Assembly: GCA_038225855.1 (NCBI GenBank)
Contig: JBBRQU010000005.1
Location: forward strand, 69,167-133,166
Direction of reading: 5' to 3'
DNA length: 64,000 nucleotides
Source of the DNA: CAHJXF01 sp038225855
GTDB taxonomy: Bacteria; Pseudomonadota; Gammaproteobacteria; Burkholderiales; Burkholderiaceae_D
Part shown: piece after piece, positions 52,025 through 59,756 of the stretch
Layout: every line of letters starts with the position of its first letter
How positions within the stretch are numbered: position 1 is the stretch's first letter
Position numbers and translations under genes: made by a program
The notes under the pieces: generated by a model
Seen by the model: only the letters and a program-made list of their open reading frames with translations
Database searches by the model: none
What the model was told of the DNA's origin: nothing

Positions 52025-53074
52025 ATGATTCCCGTCAAAGCCTATGCCGCCCAATCGGCCAAATCCGCCCTCGCCCCGTGGTCCATCGAACGACGTGATG
52101 TCGGACCCGATGACGTCTTGATCGATATTGCATTTTGTGGCGTCTGCCATAGCGATATTCATCAGGTGCGCGACGAATGGGGCGGCGCGAAGTTTCCGAT
52201 GGTTCCCGGACATGAAATTGTCGGCCATGTCGCGCAGGTTGGAAAGAATGTCGGTCAATTCAAAAAAGGCGATCGAGCCGGAGTTGGATGTTTCGTCGAT
52301 TCGTGCCGCGTTTGCGCCAATTGCAGGGCCGATCTCGAACAATTTTGTAAAAAGGGAATGTCCGCCACTTATAACGGAACGGAACAGGATAAAAAGACCC
52401 CGACCTTTGGAGGATATTCCACCCGGATCGTGGTCGATCAGAAATATGTCTTGAAATTGCCGGATCAACTGGATCTGGCCGCCGTCGCGCCTCTGCTGTG
52501 CGCGGGAATTACCACTTATTCTCCCCTGCGCCACTGGAACATCGGCAAGGGACACAAGGTCGGCATCGTCGGCCTTGGCGGGCTGGGCCATATGGGCGTC
52601 AAGTTTGCGAGCAGCTTTGGCGCCGAAACCTGGGTGATCACGACTTCGCCGGGCAAGGCGGATGACGCCCGGCGCCTTGGCGCGAAGGGCGTCATCGTCT
52701 CGAAGGACGAGGCCGACATGAAGGCCCATGCGGCGAGTTTCGATTTTCTCCTGAGCACCATCTCCGCCCCTTATGACATCAGTGCCTATCTCGGGCTGCT
52801 CAAGGTCGATGGGACGATGGTCACGGTCGGAGCGCCGGACCGGCCGCTCGACCTGCATCTGTTTTCACTGATCATGGGTAGAAAGAGCATCGGCGGATCA
52901 TTGATCGGCGGAATCAAGGAAACTCAGGAAATGCTGGATTATTGTGGCGCGCACGGCATAGTCTCGGATGTCGAGATCATCCCGGTGCAAAAAATCAACG
53001 AGGCTTATGAACGGATGCTTAAAAGCGATGTCCGCTATCGATTCAGCATCGATATGAAATCATTGGCCGCGTGA
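52025..53074 (+). CDS. Zinc-dependent alcohol dehydrogenase, cinnamyl alcohol dehydrogenase-like
   Basis: Medium-chain dehydrogenase of 349 residues. Catalytic zinc ligands lie in FCGVCHSDIH and GHEIVGHV; the structural zinc Cys are in DSCRVCANCRADLEQFC. GIVGLGGLGHMGVKFA is the NAD(P)-binding motif. The CAD/YahK-like subgroup reduces aldehydes, usually with NADPH. ATG 52025 is taken, with GGAAAG upstream; in-frame codons to 51959 look unlike the family. Codon use includes many A/T-ending codons, unlike neighbours, hinting at transfer. It is followed by the tRNA-Lys fragment and terminator on the other strand. Confidence 0.93.
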   Translation: MIPVKAYAAQSAKSALAPWSIERRDVGPDDVLIDIAFCGVCHSDIHQVRDEWGGAKFPMVPGHEIVGHVAQVGKNVGQFKKGDRAGVGCFVDSCRVCANCRADLEQFCKKGMSATYNGTEQDKKTPTFGGYSTRIVVDQKYVLKLPDQLDLAAVAPLLCAGITTYSPLRHWNIGKGHKVGIVGLGGLGHMGVKFASSFGAETWVITTSPGKADDARRLGAKGVIVSKDEADMKAHAASFDFLLSTISAPYDISAYLGLLKVDGTMVTVGAPDRPLDLHLFSLIMGRKSIGGSLIGGIKETQEMLDYCGAHGIVSDVEIIPVQKINEAYERMLKSDVRYRFSIDMKSLAA

Positions 53075-53180
53075 TCAATGTTCCTCAATCATCTTATTTT
53101 CACTTTTATCTGATAAGAGAATAGAAATTTCGATAAGAGAATCGCTTGAAACGCTGCGACACAACGGCGTCCGAGACACA

Positions 53181-53212
53181 AAAGAAAAGGGGCTGGCGAA
53201 AGCTAACCCCTT
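53181..53212 (-). terminator. Rho-independent terminator of a (lost) tRNA-Lys gene
   Basis: AAGGGGTTAGC and GCCAGCCCCTT on the minus strand pair across a four-base loop, with a T-rich run (TTTTCTTT) after. It follows the encoded CCA of the tRNA-Lys fragment by six bases on the same strand, as expected for the original terminator of that gene. Confidence 0.7.
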
Positions 53213-53218
53213 GAAGAA

Positions 53219-53263
53219 TGGTGGGCCGTGAGTGGCTCGAACACACGACCTACGGATTAAGAG
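53219..53263 (-). pseudogene. 3' fragment of tRNA-Lys (CTT), candidate attachment-site remnant
   Basis: On the minus strand the 45 bases read CTCTTAATCCGTAGGTCG, then a T-arm with TTCGAGC and an end ACGGCCCACCA with encoded CCA. This matches tRNA-Lys(CTT) from the anticodon loop to the 3' end; the 5' half is absent and replaced by unrelated DNA. The T stem carries one mismatch. Integrases use such 3' halves as attachment sites. The 239 bases from 53264 to 53502 hold no gene I can support, and no integrase is visible. Confidence 0.65.
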
Positions 53264-53502
53264 GCAGATTCTTGGTAGTTACAGTAAATTTAATGCCGCT
53301 GCATGTTTACGGCGCGCGCTGGTGCATCGGGGAACGCAGCGCTTCCGTCTGGACACCTCGTCCCCACATTCTGCCTACGAGCCGTCGGGGCATCTTTGGC
53401 TGAGTTGTCTTGCCAACGGGCCACTGCTTGGAACCGGACACGCAACGGGCGCTGAACCGGCTTGTGTGATCAAACTGTCTAACTTCTCCTAGGTCCAGCA
53501 CG

Positions 53503-53856
53503 ATGCGCGAACCAAAATGGCGGCAGGCGGGGAGTGAGCCGGACTACCGTTTTTCGCTGGCGAACGAACGTACCTTCCTCGCATGGATCCGTACTGCATT
53601 GGCACTTTTGGCTGGCGGCGTATTGCTCGACCAGTTTTCAACCCAGCTCAAGCCACCGCTCATGGTGGTAGTCCTGGCCGTTGTTCTGAGCATGCTCGCG
53701 GCTACGCTTTGTGCGATGGCCTACCTCCGATGGCGCGCCAACGAAGTTGCGATGCGGCACGCGCGCCGTCTGCCTGGCACGCTAGCGATCCCATTGATCG
53801 CCGCGACGTGTCTAGGCATCGCGGCAATCATCGCTTTCCTTCTCGTGCGGCAATGA
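53503..53856 (+). CDS. DUF202 membrane protein (YidH-like)
   Basis: Small inner-membrane protein of 117 residues. FSLANERTFLAWIRTALALLAGG is the DUF202 hallmark, followed by two more hydrophobic spans near residues 52-72 and 92-115. Proteins of this family have no firmly known function. It precedes a second DUF202 gene by ten bases, an arrangement like E. coli yidH-yidG. Confidence 0.85.
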   Translation: MREPKWRQAGSEPDYRFSLANERTFLAWIRTALALLAGGVLLDQFSTQLKPPLMVVVLAVVLSMLAATLCAMAYLRWRANEVAMRHARRLPGTLAIPLIAATCLGIAAIIAFLLVRQ

Positions 53857-53866
53857 GAGTAGATCC

Positions 53867-54208
53867 ATGCAAGAGTCCCGAACTGAATCAAACGTGCGAG
53901 CTGCCACCATTCCAGGACTCCAACTCGAACGGACCGCCCTCGCTTGGAATCGTACCGGGCTTGCCGTTCTGGCGAACGCACTGCTCGCGTTCCGTTCCGG
54001 CTGGACGAAGTCGGCCGCTCCCGTCACGGCGCTTGCATTCGCGCTGCTGTTCGCGGCAGCCGCTGTGTTCATTTATGGCGCCTGGCGCAGAAAACATTTG
54101 CTGGGAGGCCAGGACGCGCTGGCCCCCTCGTCCGTTGCCATCGGCGCTGTCGCGATTGTGTCGCTGGTCGCATGCGCCACAGGTATCGCATCCGTCGTGA
54201 GTCGATAG
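53867..54208 (+). CDS. DUF202 membrane protein (YidG-like)
   Basis: Protein of 113 residues with GLQLERTALAWNRTGLAVLAN, the DUF202 motif, and three predicted spans. It pairs with the preceding gene and is likely co-transcribed. No further function can be inferred. Confidence 0.84.
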   Translation: MQESRTESNVRAATIPGLQLERTALAWNRTGLAVLANALLAFRSGWTKSAAPVTALAFALLFAAAAVFIYGAWRRKHLLGGQDALAPSSVAIGAVAIVSLVACATGIASVVSR

Positions 54209-54275
54209 CCCTTAGGGGAATCCGTTAGACTTTCCGGCTCCGGAGAGCGGATCAAAGCGTCGAGCGCGCGCAGGA

Positions 54276-54743
54276 TTAGGCGCAATCACCAGCGTAAGAT
54301 CGCGGGTCGACGAGATAGCTATGGCCGTGCTTGCGGAATCCCAGGCTCTCATAGAAGCGGTGAGCTTCCTCTCGCTTGACATGGCTGGACAGCACCAGTT
54401 TGTAGCAGTCGCGTGCGAAACACTGGTCCATCGCGAATCGCATCATGTGTCTTCCGATGCCGCTGCGCTGTACCTCTGGAGCGACGACCACGTCTTCAAC
54501 GAGGCACGAATCACGCGCTCCGTGCGAGATGCCGCCCGCATAGATCAGCGAGAACGTACCGACAATCTGACGCTGCAATTCGGCAACGTAGACGCGATGG
54601 CGCGGATTCGAAACGAGCTCGAGAAAATAACCGCGCGCTCGCTCAATCGGCATCTCAGGCTCGGGCGCGATGTTGAGTTGCTTGTAGAGATCGAGCAAGC
54701 GCAAAACGTCAGCCTGATGCGCTTCGCGTATCGATACGTTCAC
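54276..54743 (-). CDS. GNAT-family N-acetyltransferase
   Basis: Cytoplasmic acetyltransferase of 155 residues. IREAHQADVLRLLDLY opens the fold, VEDVVVAPEVQRSGIGRHMM holds the acetyl-CoA pyrophosphate loop (Q-R-S-G-I-G), and AHRFYESLGFRKHG is the usual end. It lies 22 bases after the amidohydrolase-2 gene on the same strand and is the last gene of the oxygenase/transporter train. Its substrate is unknown. Confidence 0.85.
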   Translation of the reverse strand: MNVSIREAHQADVLRLLDLYKQLNIAPEPEMPIERARGYFLELVSNPRHRVYVAELQRQIVGTFSLIYAGGISHGARDSCLVEDVVVAPEVQRSGIGRHMMRFAMDQCFARDCYKLVLSSHVKREEAHRFYESLGFRKHGHSYLVDPRSYAGDCA

Positions 54744-54765
54744 GGCCGCGCCTCGGTTCGCCGCG

Positions 54766-55620
54766 CTAGACGGTGAGCTTCAATACACGCCGCGCGTTGC
54801 CGTACATCACATCGTCGATGACGTCGACGTCGAAACCCAGTGCGCGGTAATCCGTGATCGATTGTCCCATCGGCCGGAAAGGGTACGAACTACCGTACAG
54901 GATCTGCTGACGCATGCAGCCATTCGCCGCCTCGACATAGAGGCGACCACCGGGCGCAAAGATATACATGTCGGGCACGATGAAGACGTTCTCCCAACGG
55001 AAAGCGACGCCAATGATTTCGTTCACGTACGGATAGAAGCCGTGATAGCAGATGATCGATAGTTTCGGAAACGCCTTGGCGACGTGCCCCACGGCCGACG
55101 GGTTGACCATGTCGAGACTCGCCGCCGTGGGGCCGGACATGATGCACACCGGCACGCCGAGCTGATCGCAGGCGTCGTAGATCGGAAACAGCATCGGATC
55201 GTCGGCATTGCGCGGCGGGCTGCCGAAGCCGGGTTCGACGTTGATGGCCTTCAGGCCAAGTTGCTTGACCGCGCGTTCCACCTCCTGCACGGCCGCCTTG
55301 ACGCCCCAGCGGTGGGGATCGATGGAGCCGACGCCTACCAGCTGTTTCTGCCCCTTCACAAGATCATGGATTTCGTCGTTCGAATGCTTGATTCCGGGCG
55401 TGTCGCGTCCGACGATCACGGCCGCGGTGATGCGCGTCTCCTTGACCTCCTTCACGAACGACTCCAGGTTCTTGGAATGCGTGAAGTGCTCGATGTCCTG
55501 AGAGCCGACGCGCCCATTGAGCCATTTGACGACCTCGAACTCAGGCGTTCCACGCGTCTTGCCGTAGAAGTCGTGCAGGAACGCAGGGCGACTGCGCATA
55601 TCGATCACTTTCTTGGCCAC
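54766..55620 (-). CDS. Amidohydrolase-2 family protein lacking metal ligands
   Basis: TIM-barrel protein of 284 residues with the layout of amidohydrolase-2 enzymes (decarboxylases and lactonases). The opening VIDMRSRP has Arg9 and Arg11 where the metal-binding DxHxH pattern has His. His survives in IICYHGFYPY, but the late Asp of LFGSDYP is Ser245 in LYGSSYPF. Thus at least three of the usual metal ligands are absent. It may be metal-free, a pseudoenzyme or a ligand-binding protein. It belongs to the gene train with the ABC transporter and the oxygenase; the 98-base gap before it separates it from the ATPase gene. Confidence 0.72.
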   Translation of the reverse strand: MAKKVIDMRSRPAFLHDFYGKTRGTPEFEVVKWLNGRVGSQDIEHFTHSKNLESFVKEVKETRITAAVIVGRDTPGIKHSNDEIHDLVKGQKQLVGVGSIDPHRWGVKAAVQEVERAVKQLGLKAINVEPGFGSPPRNADDPMLFPIYDACDQLGVPVCIMSGPTAASLDMVNPSAVGHVAKAFPKLSIICYHGFYPYVNEIIGVAFRWENVFIVPDMYIFAPGGRLYVEAANGCMRQQILYGSSYPFRPMGQSITDYRALGFDVDVIDDVMYGNARRVLKLTV

Positions 55621-55718
55621 GTCCAGTTCTCCTCTTTGGATTTACTCATTACTCGCTGTGCTGGGGATGCCGTCGCTGCGCTCGCATGAAGGACTTCATG
55701 ATCGAACCAGTGCCGCCA

Positions 55719-56636
55719 TCAATGCGACTTGTCTTCTGCAGGTGCGTTGGCACTGCGCTTCGAGTACGCGTTGACGAAGTCCGCAGCAGCGCGGCTGCCA
55801 CCGGTGAAAGACTTCATCGCTTCCTCGTGCAACAGCGAAAGTGCCTGCATTTTCACTTGGTTCGCATGGTCGTTGTCGAAGATGTTCACAAGGCGCCGCG
55901 GACGCGGGATGTTCACCTCCAGCGTCTCTCGTACCCTGGTCGGAATGTTGGTCATGACGATCAGGCGATCGGCGAGAAAGATGGCTTCGTCGATGTCTGT
56001 CGTGATGAAAAAGTTGGTTCTACGCGACTCTTCGAAAAGCCCGGCGTAGTACTCCCACATCAACTCCTTGGACATCGCGTCGAGCCCGCGGAACGGCTCG
56101 TCGAGGATCATCACATCCGGGTTGTTGATCATCGCTCGCGCCAGTTCGGCGCGCCGCTGCATCCCGCCAGACAGTTGTGGTGGGTACTTCTTGCTGAACG
56201 CCTTCAGCCCCACCTTCTGCAGCAGGAATTCAGCCTGCGCGCGTGATTGCGGAGTGTCTTCCCCGCGCGCGCGGGGACCGTACATGATGTTGTCGTAGGT
56301 CGTCATCCAAGGGAACAGCGCTGACTCCTGGAAGACGACCAGGCGGTCCTTGCCCGGCCCGGTGATCGGCTTGCCATCGATCTGGATCGTGCCGCTGGTG
56401 GGTTTCTCGAAGCCCGCCAGCAGGCGGATCAGCGTGCTCTTGCCACAACCCGATGGTCCGATCATCACGGTGAGCTTGTTGCGCTCGATGGCGAACGAAC
56501 AATCCTGTACGACGGTCTTGGTAAACAGACCGGTGCCATAGGACTTGCTGATGTTGTTGACCCGTATCTCGCCAGCAGCGGCGGGGGCATTGCCGACGGG
56601 CGCGATGCCCGCATCAATCGAGTGGGGGTTTGCCAT
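55719..56636 (-). CDS. SsuB/TauB-type ABC ATPase, subunit 2 (H-loop His replaced)
   Basis: Nucleotide-binding subunit of 305 residues for a nitrate/sulfonate/taurine-type importer. Walker A GPSGCGKST (60-68), Q-loop VVFQESALFPW, an intact signature LSGGM (155-159), and Walker B VMILDEP (175-181) are present. The H-loop His of the common THDxDEA is Thr213 in ITTDIDEA. A 22-residue Ala/Pro-rich leader and a 70-residue tail extend the core. It ends the transporter part of the operon, nine bases after the second permease gene. The ATPase at 57474 shows the reciprocal defect. Confidence 0.9.
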   Translation of the reverse strand: MANPHSIDAGIAPVGNAPAAAGEIRVNNISKSYGTGLFTKTVVQDCSFAIERNKLTVMIGPSGCGKSTLIRLLAGFEKPTSGTIQIDGKPITGPGKDRLVVFQESALFPWMTTYDNIMYGPRARGEDTPQSRAQAEFLLQKVGLKAFSKKYPPQLSGGMQRRAELARAMINNPDVMILDEPFRGLDAMSKELMWEYYAGLFEESRRTNFFITTDIDEAIFLADRLIVMTNIPTRVRETLEVNIPRPRRLVNIFDNDHANQVKMQALSLLHEEAMKSFTGGSRAAADFVNAYSKRSANAPAEDKSH

Positions 56637-56645
56637 GAATGACCT

Positions 56646-57470
56646 TTAGCGTTTCTGCAACCAGGGTGTCGCCAGCCCGCCCAGCGCGCGCAGGACCTCG
56701 CTGCACGCGTAGCCCGCGATGCCGATGCTGATCATGCCGACGACGATCTGCTCGTAAGAGCCGCCGACATACGAGTTCCAGATGAAGAAACCCAGCCCGC
56801 CACCGGAGCCGCTGCTACCACCGCCCGAGATCATCTCCGCGGCGACCACGACGTTCCACGTGATGCCCATCCCGACCGACGAGCCCACCACGATCGAAGG
56901 CAATGTTGCGGGCAGGACCACGCGGCGGAAGATGTCCCACTGCGAAGCGCCCATCGCCTGCGCCGCCTGGAAGTAACGGCCGTCGATCGACTTCGCGCCA
57001 CCGACCACATTGATCACGACCGTGAAGAACGCTCCGAGAAAAGTCACAAAGAAGATGGACAGTTCTTGAGTCGGCCAAAAGATGATCGATATCGGCACCC
57101 ATGCCAGGGGCGGGATCGGCCTCAGGATCTCGAAGCTCGGAAACGAAAGGGCGTTGAACGTCTTGCTGACTGCCATGAACAGCCCCAGCGGAATGCCAAT
57201 CACCATCGCGGCCACGAACCCCACCAGCACGCGAATCAGGCTCAGGTACCAACTCTCCCAATACCCCTGGCTTGTGAGCAGTCCGGCCCAGACTCGCAGC
57301 ACGGCACTGGGCGCCGGTACCAGTCCGACCCACGGCAATGAGTAGCCCAACCACGCCTTCGAGCGGGATCCCAATTCCCACAGCAGCAAGAACACGGCCA
57401 ACGAAATGAATGCCCGCAGGCTGGCGCGGCTGAGCAGCTGTTTGCGAAGGCGAGTAACGGACTTGTGCAT
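56646..57470 (-). CDS. SsuC/TauC-type ABC permease, second permease
   Basis: Inner-membrane permease of 274 residues with about six spans. The EAA-type loop YFQAAQAMGASQWDIFRRVVLP and the RPIPPLAWVPISIIFWPTQE block are typical for aliphatic sulfonate/nitrate permeases. A Ser/Gly-rich loop (GGGSSGSGGGLG) precedes the last periplasmic stretch and is unusual. It differs in length and domain content from the permease at 58337, so the importer probably has two different permeases. It follows the ATPase gene (57474) by three bases. Confidence 0.9.
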   Translation of the reverse strand: MHKSVTRLRKQLLSRASLRAFISLAVFLLLWELGSRSKAWLGYSLPWVGLVPAPSAVLRVWAGLLTSQGYWESWYLSLIRVLVGFVAAMVIGIPLGLFMAVSKTFNALSFPSFEILRPIPPLAWVPISIIFWPTQELSIFFVTFLGAFFTVVINVVGGAKSIDGRYFQAAQAMGASQWDIFRRVVLPATLPSIVVGSSVGMGITWNVVVAAEMISGGGSSGSGGGLGFFIWNSYVGGSYEQIVVGMISIGIAGYACSEVLRALGGLATPWLQKR

Positions 57471-57473
57471 GGC

Positions 57474-58337
57474 TCAGCCTTCTTTCTCGCCGGCAGCGAA
57501 GGATTTCTTCGCCTCCTCGTGCACGACGGCACTCGTTTCTTCCATCAACTCTCGGAAACGCCGGCTGGTCAGAACGCCGTAGTCGCGCGGGTGCGGAATA
57601 TCGACTTTGAGAATCTTCTTCGGTTTGCATGGACGCGAGGTCATGATGACCAGGCGATGCCCGAGAAAAATCGCTTCCTCGAGGTCGTGCGTAATGAAAA
57701 AGATCGTGACTTTGTTCTTGTAGTAAATCTCGAGCAGCGCCTCATGCATGACCGACTTGGTCAGCGAGTCGAGCGCCCGATAGGGCTCGTCGAACAGCAA
57801 GACCTTGGGATCGTTCATCAATGCACGCACGATCTCGACGCGACGCCGCAGACCGGATGAAACCTCTCCCGGAAAGTTGTTCTCAGTCCCGCTCAGGCCC
57901 GCGTCAGCCATCATGCTGCGGGCCTTTTCGTAGATCTCCTTCTTGCCCATCTTCCCTCGCATCAGCGGGCCGAAGGCAACGTTGTCAAGGTTGGATTTCC
58001 ACGGGAAAAGCGCCCCGTTCTGAAAGACCACGATGCGGTCCGAACCCGGATCGGCCATGGGCTTTTCGGGCCCGCACAGCAACTGGCCGTCGAGAAAGAT
58101 CTTGCCGGACGTAATGCTGTGAAAACCGGCGATCGCGTTGAGCAGCGTGGTCTTGCCGCAACCGGATGGCCCGACGATCATGCATATCTCACCGGCAGGA
58201 ATGTCCAGAGAGCAGTGGTCGACCGCCATCACGGCCGTGCCGTCGGGGTCGTAGATCTTCACGACATCCTCGATACGGATTGCGCCTTGCGTGGCGACTT
58301 TCTGTGAACTCGTGGTCGTTTCGAGCAAGGCACCCAT
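57474..58337 (-). CDS. SsuB/TauB-type ABC ATPase, subunit 1 (degenerate signature)
   Basis: ATPase of 287 residues. Walker A GPSGCGKTT (56-64), Q-loop VVFQNGALFPW, Walker B VLLFDEP (179-185) and His217 of THDLEEA are intact, but the signature LSGGQ is VSSGL (159-163) within a basic RRR context. It therefore complements the ATPase at 55719, which has a good signature but no H-loop His. ATG 58337 overlaps the stop of the cNMP-permease gene (ATGA), so translation is coupled. The permease of the same set is encoded directly upstream. Confidence 0.9.
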   Translation of the reverse strand: MGALLETTTSSQKVATQGAIRIEDVVKIYDPDGTAVMAVDHCSLDIPAGEICMIVGPSGCGKTTLLNAIAGFHSITSGKIFLDGQLLCGPEKPMADPGSDRIVVFQNGALFPWKSNLDNVAFGPLMRGKMGKKEIYEKARSMMADAGLSGTENNFPGEVSSGLRRRVEIVRALMNDPKVLLFDEPYRALDSLTKSVMHEALLEIYYKNKVTIFFITHDLEEAIFLGHRLVIMTSRPCKPKKILKVDIPHPRDYGVLTSRRFRELMEETSAVVHEEAKKSFAAGEKEG

Positions 58338-59674
58338 CACCGGCCTCCCAAGGCAAGTTCTCGCACACGCCATTGCATCATGTAATCCCCCACCATACGA
58401 ACCAGAGCGCTCGTGGCGTAGCCCACCGCACCGAGCGTGATCATCCCGATCACGATCGTCGGGTAGCGCACCATCGTGTACGAGGTGTTGATCACATAGC
58501 CGAGGCCGAACTCGCCCGACACCATTTCACCGGCTACCAGCGAGAACCACGCCACTCCCACAGAGATCTGCAGACCGGTGAAGATGAAGGGCATCGCGCC
58601 CGGAACGATCACTTCGCGAAAAACCTGCCATTTGCTCGCACCCAGGCAATACGCCGCCCGGCTGTACGACTCGTCGATCGACTCGACGCCGAGCATGGTG
58701 TTCAACGCCGTGGCGAAGAACGATGCGAGGAAGGTCAGAAAGATCACCGGGGTTTCGTTCCCGCTGAACATCAGGATGGCCAGCGGTACCCACGCGAGGA
58801 CGGGAATCGGTCTCAAGGTCTCGAAGACCGGAAACACGTACTCCCGAAACGTCTTCGACCATCCTAGGAACAAACCCAGCGGCACGCCCAGCGCAGTGGC
58901 CAGGAAGAATGCGATGGCAACCCGCCGGATGCTGAACCAGATGTCCTTGTAGTACTCGGGCGTGTAGACGGAAAGGCCGTAGACCGGGTTCTTGCTGAAC
59001 ATCTCCTTGACCACGGTGGTCAGACCGGGCATGTCGGCGAACCGCGGCAGTTTCCAGACTTGAACGGTCAAGTACCACAAACCGAGCATGATCGCGAAGC
59101 CGGTCATCATCAAATAGGGTTTCGGACTCTTGATCCACAGCGACAAGCGAAATAAAGTCAGCGCCCAACCGCTGCCCACGCCGTCGCCCTGCAGCGCAAC
59201 GGGCTGATCGGTCGCGGCGAAATGTGGCACCCGTGCTGCCACTGAAGCCGGCGCTGAAAACTCCTTGGTGATCATGGTCGCGAATCGACTCATGATGACG
59301 TCGCCGGTCACTGGCGACCGCTTGACCAACTTCATCAGCTCTTGGCCATTGATCTGGATCAGCTCCGTGCGCTCGAGACAGACGGTCTTCGCCAGTCTGC
59401 GGCGCTGACCCTCGAGCACGGCAGCCCAGCCGAAAACGTCACCGCTGCGCATGACCTTCTCGCGATCCGCGTCTTCGCCTTCGGTCTTGAGCGAGTGCTG
59501 AACGCTACCGGAGGACACGATGTAAATGTCCTCGGCTTCGTCGCCCCAGTCGTAAATCATGTCGCCGCGAGCATAGGAGCGCGACTGCGCGAAGCCCGCG
59601 ATGTCGCGAAGCATGTCGTCCGACACCATCTGAAACGGCATCGCGCGTCTCAGCAAGGCGTTGATCTGGTCCAA
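58337..59674 (-). CDS. cNMP-binding-like domain fused to an SsuC/TauC-type ABC permease
   Basis: Chimera of 445 residues. Residues about 10-130 form a Crp-type cyclic-nucleotide-binding domain: YARGDMIYDWGDEAEDIYIV, then the cassette FGWAAVLEG (81-89) and Arg93-Leu-Ala95. The Glu that usually contacts the ribose in FGE is Trp83. Residues about 180-445 form a permease with six or more spans, RPIPVLAWVPLAIL and the EAA-type loop SRAAYCLGASKWQVFREVIV. Permeases of this importer family normally lack any such domain. The domain closely resembles that of the Rieske ferredoxin encoded at 61012. It is upstream of both ATPase genes. Confidence 0.88.
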   Translation of the reverse strand: MDQINALLRRAMPFQMVSDDMLRDIAGFAQSRSYARGDMIYDWGDEAEDIYIVSSGSVQHSLKTEGEDADREKVMRSGDVFGWAAVLEGQRRRLAKTVCLERTELIQINGQELMKLVKRSPVTGDVIMSRFATMITKEFSAPASVAARVPHFAATDQPVALQGDGVGSGWALTLFRLSLWIKSPKPYLMMTGFAIMLGLWYLTVQVWKLPRFADMPGLTTVVKEMFSKNPVYGLSVYTPEYYKDIWFSIRRVAIAFFLATALGVPLGLFLGWSKTFREYVFPVFETLRPIPVLAWVPLAILMFSGNETPVIFLTFLASFFATALNTMLGVESIDESYSRAAYCLGASKWQVFREVIVPGAMPFIFTGLQISVGVAWFSLVAGEMVSGEFGLGYVINTSYTMVRYPTIVIGMITLGAVGYATSALVRMVGDYMMQWRVRELALGGR

Positions 59675-59756
59675 GAGGATTCCTCGTTGCGAATTTGATC
59701 ACCCGGCACCGCGACGATCGTGCAGTCGTCGCGGCGGCGGCACAGTAGAACGACGT

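Noticed and set aside
53218..53403. A plus-strand frame across the tRNA-Lys fragment
   Set aside because: It overlaps the tRNA 3' half on the opposite strand and lacks an RBS or protein features.
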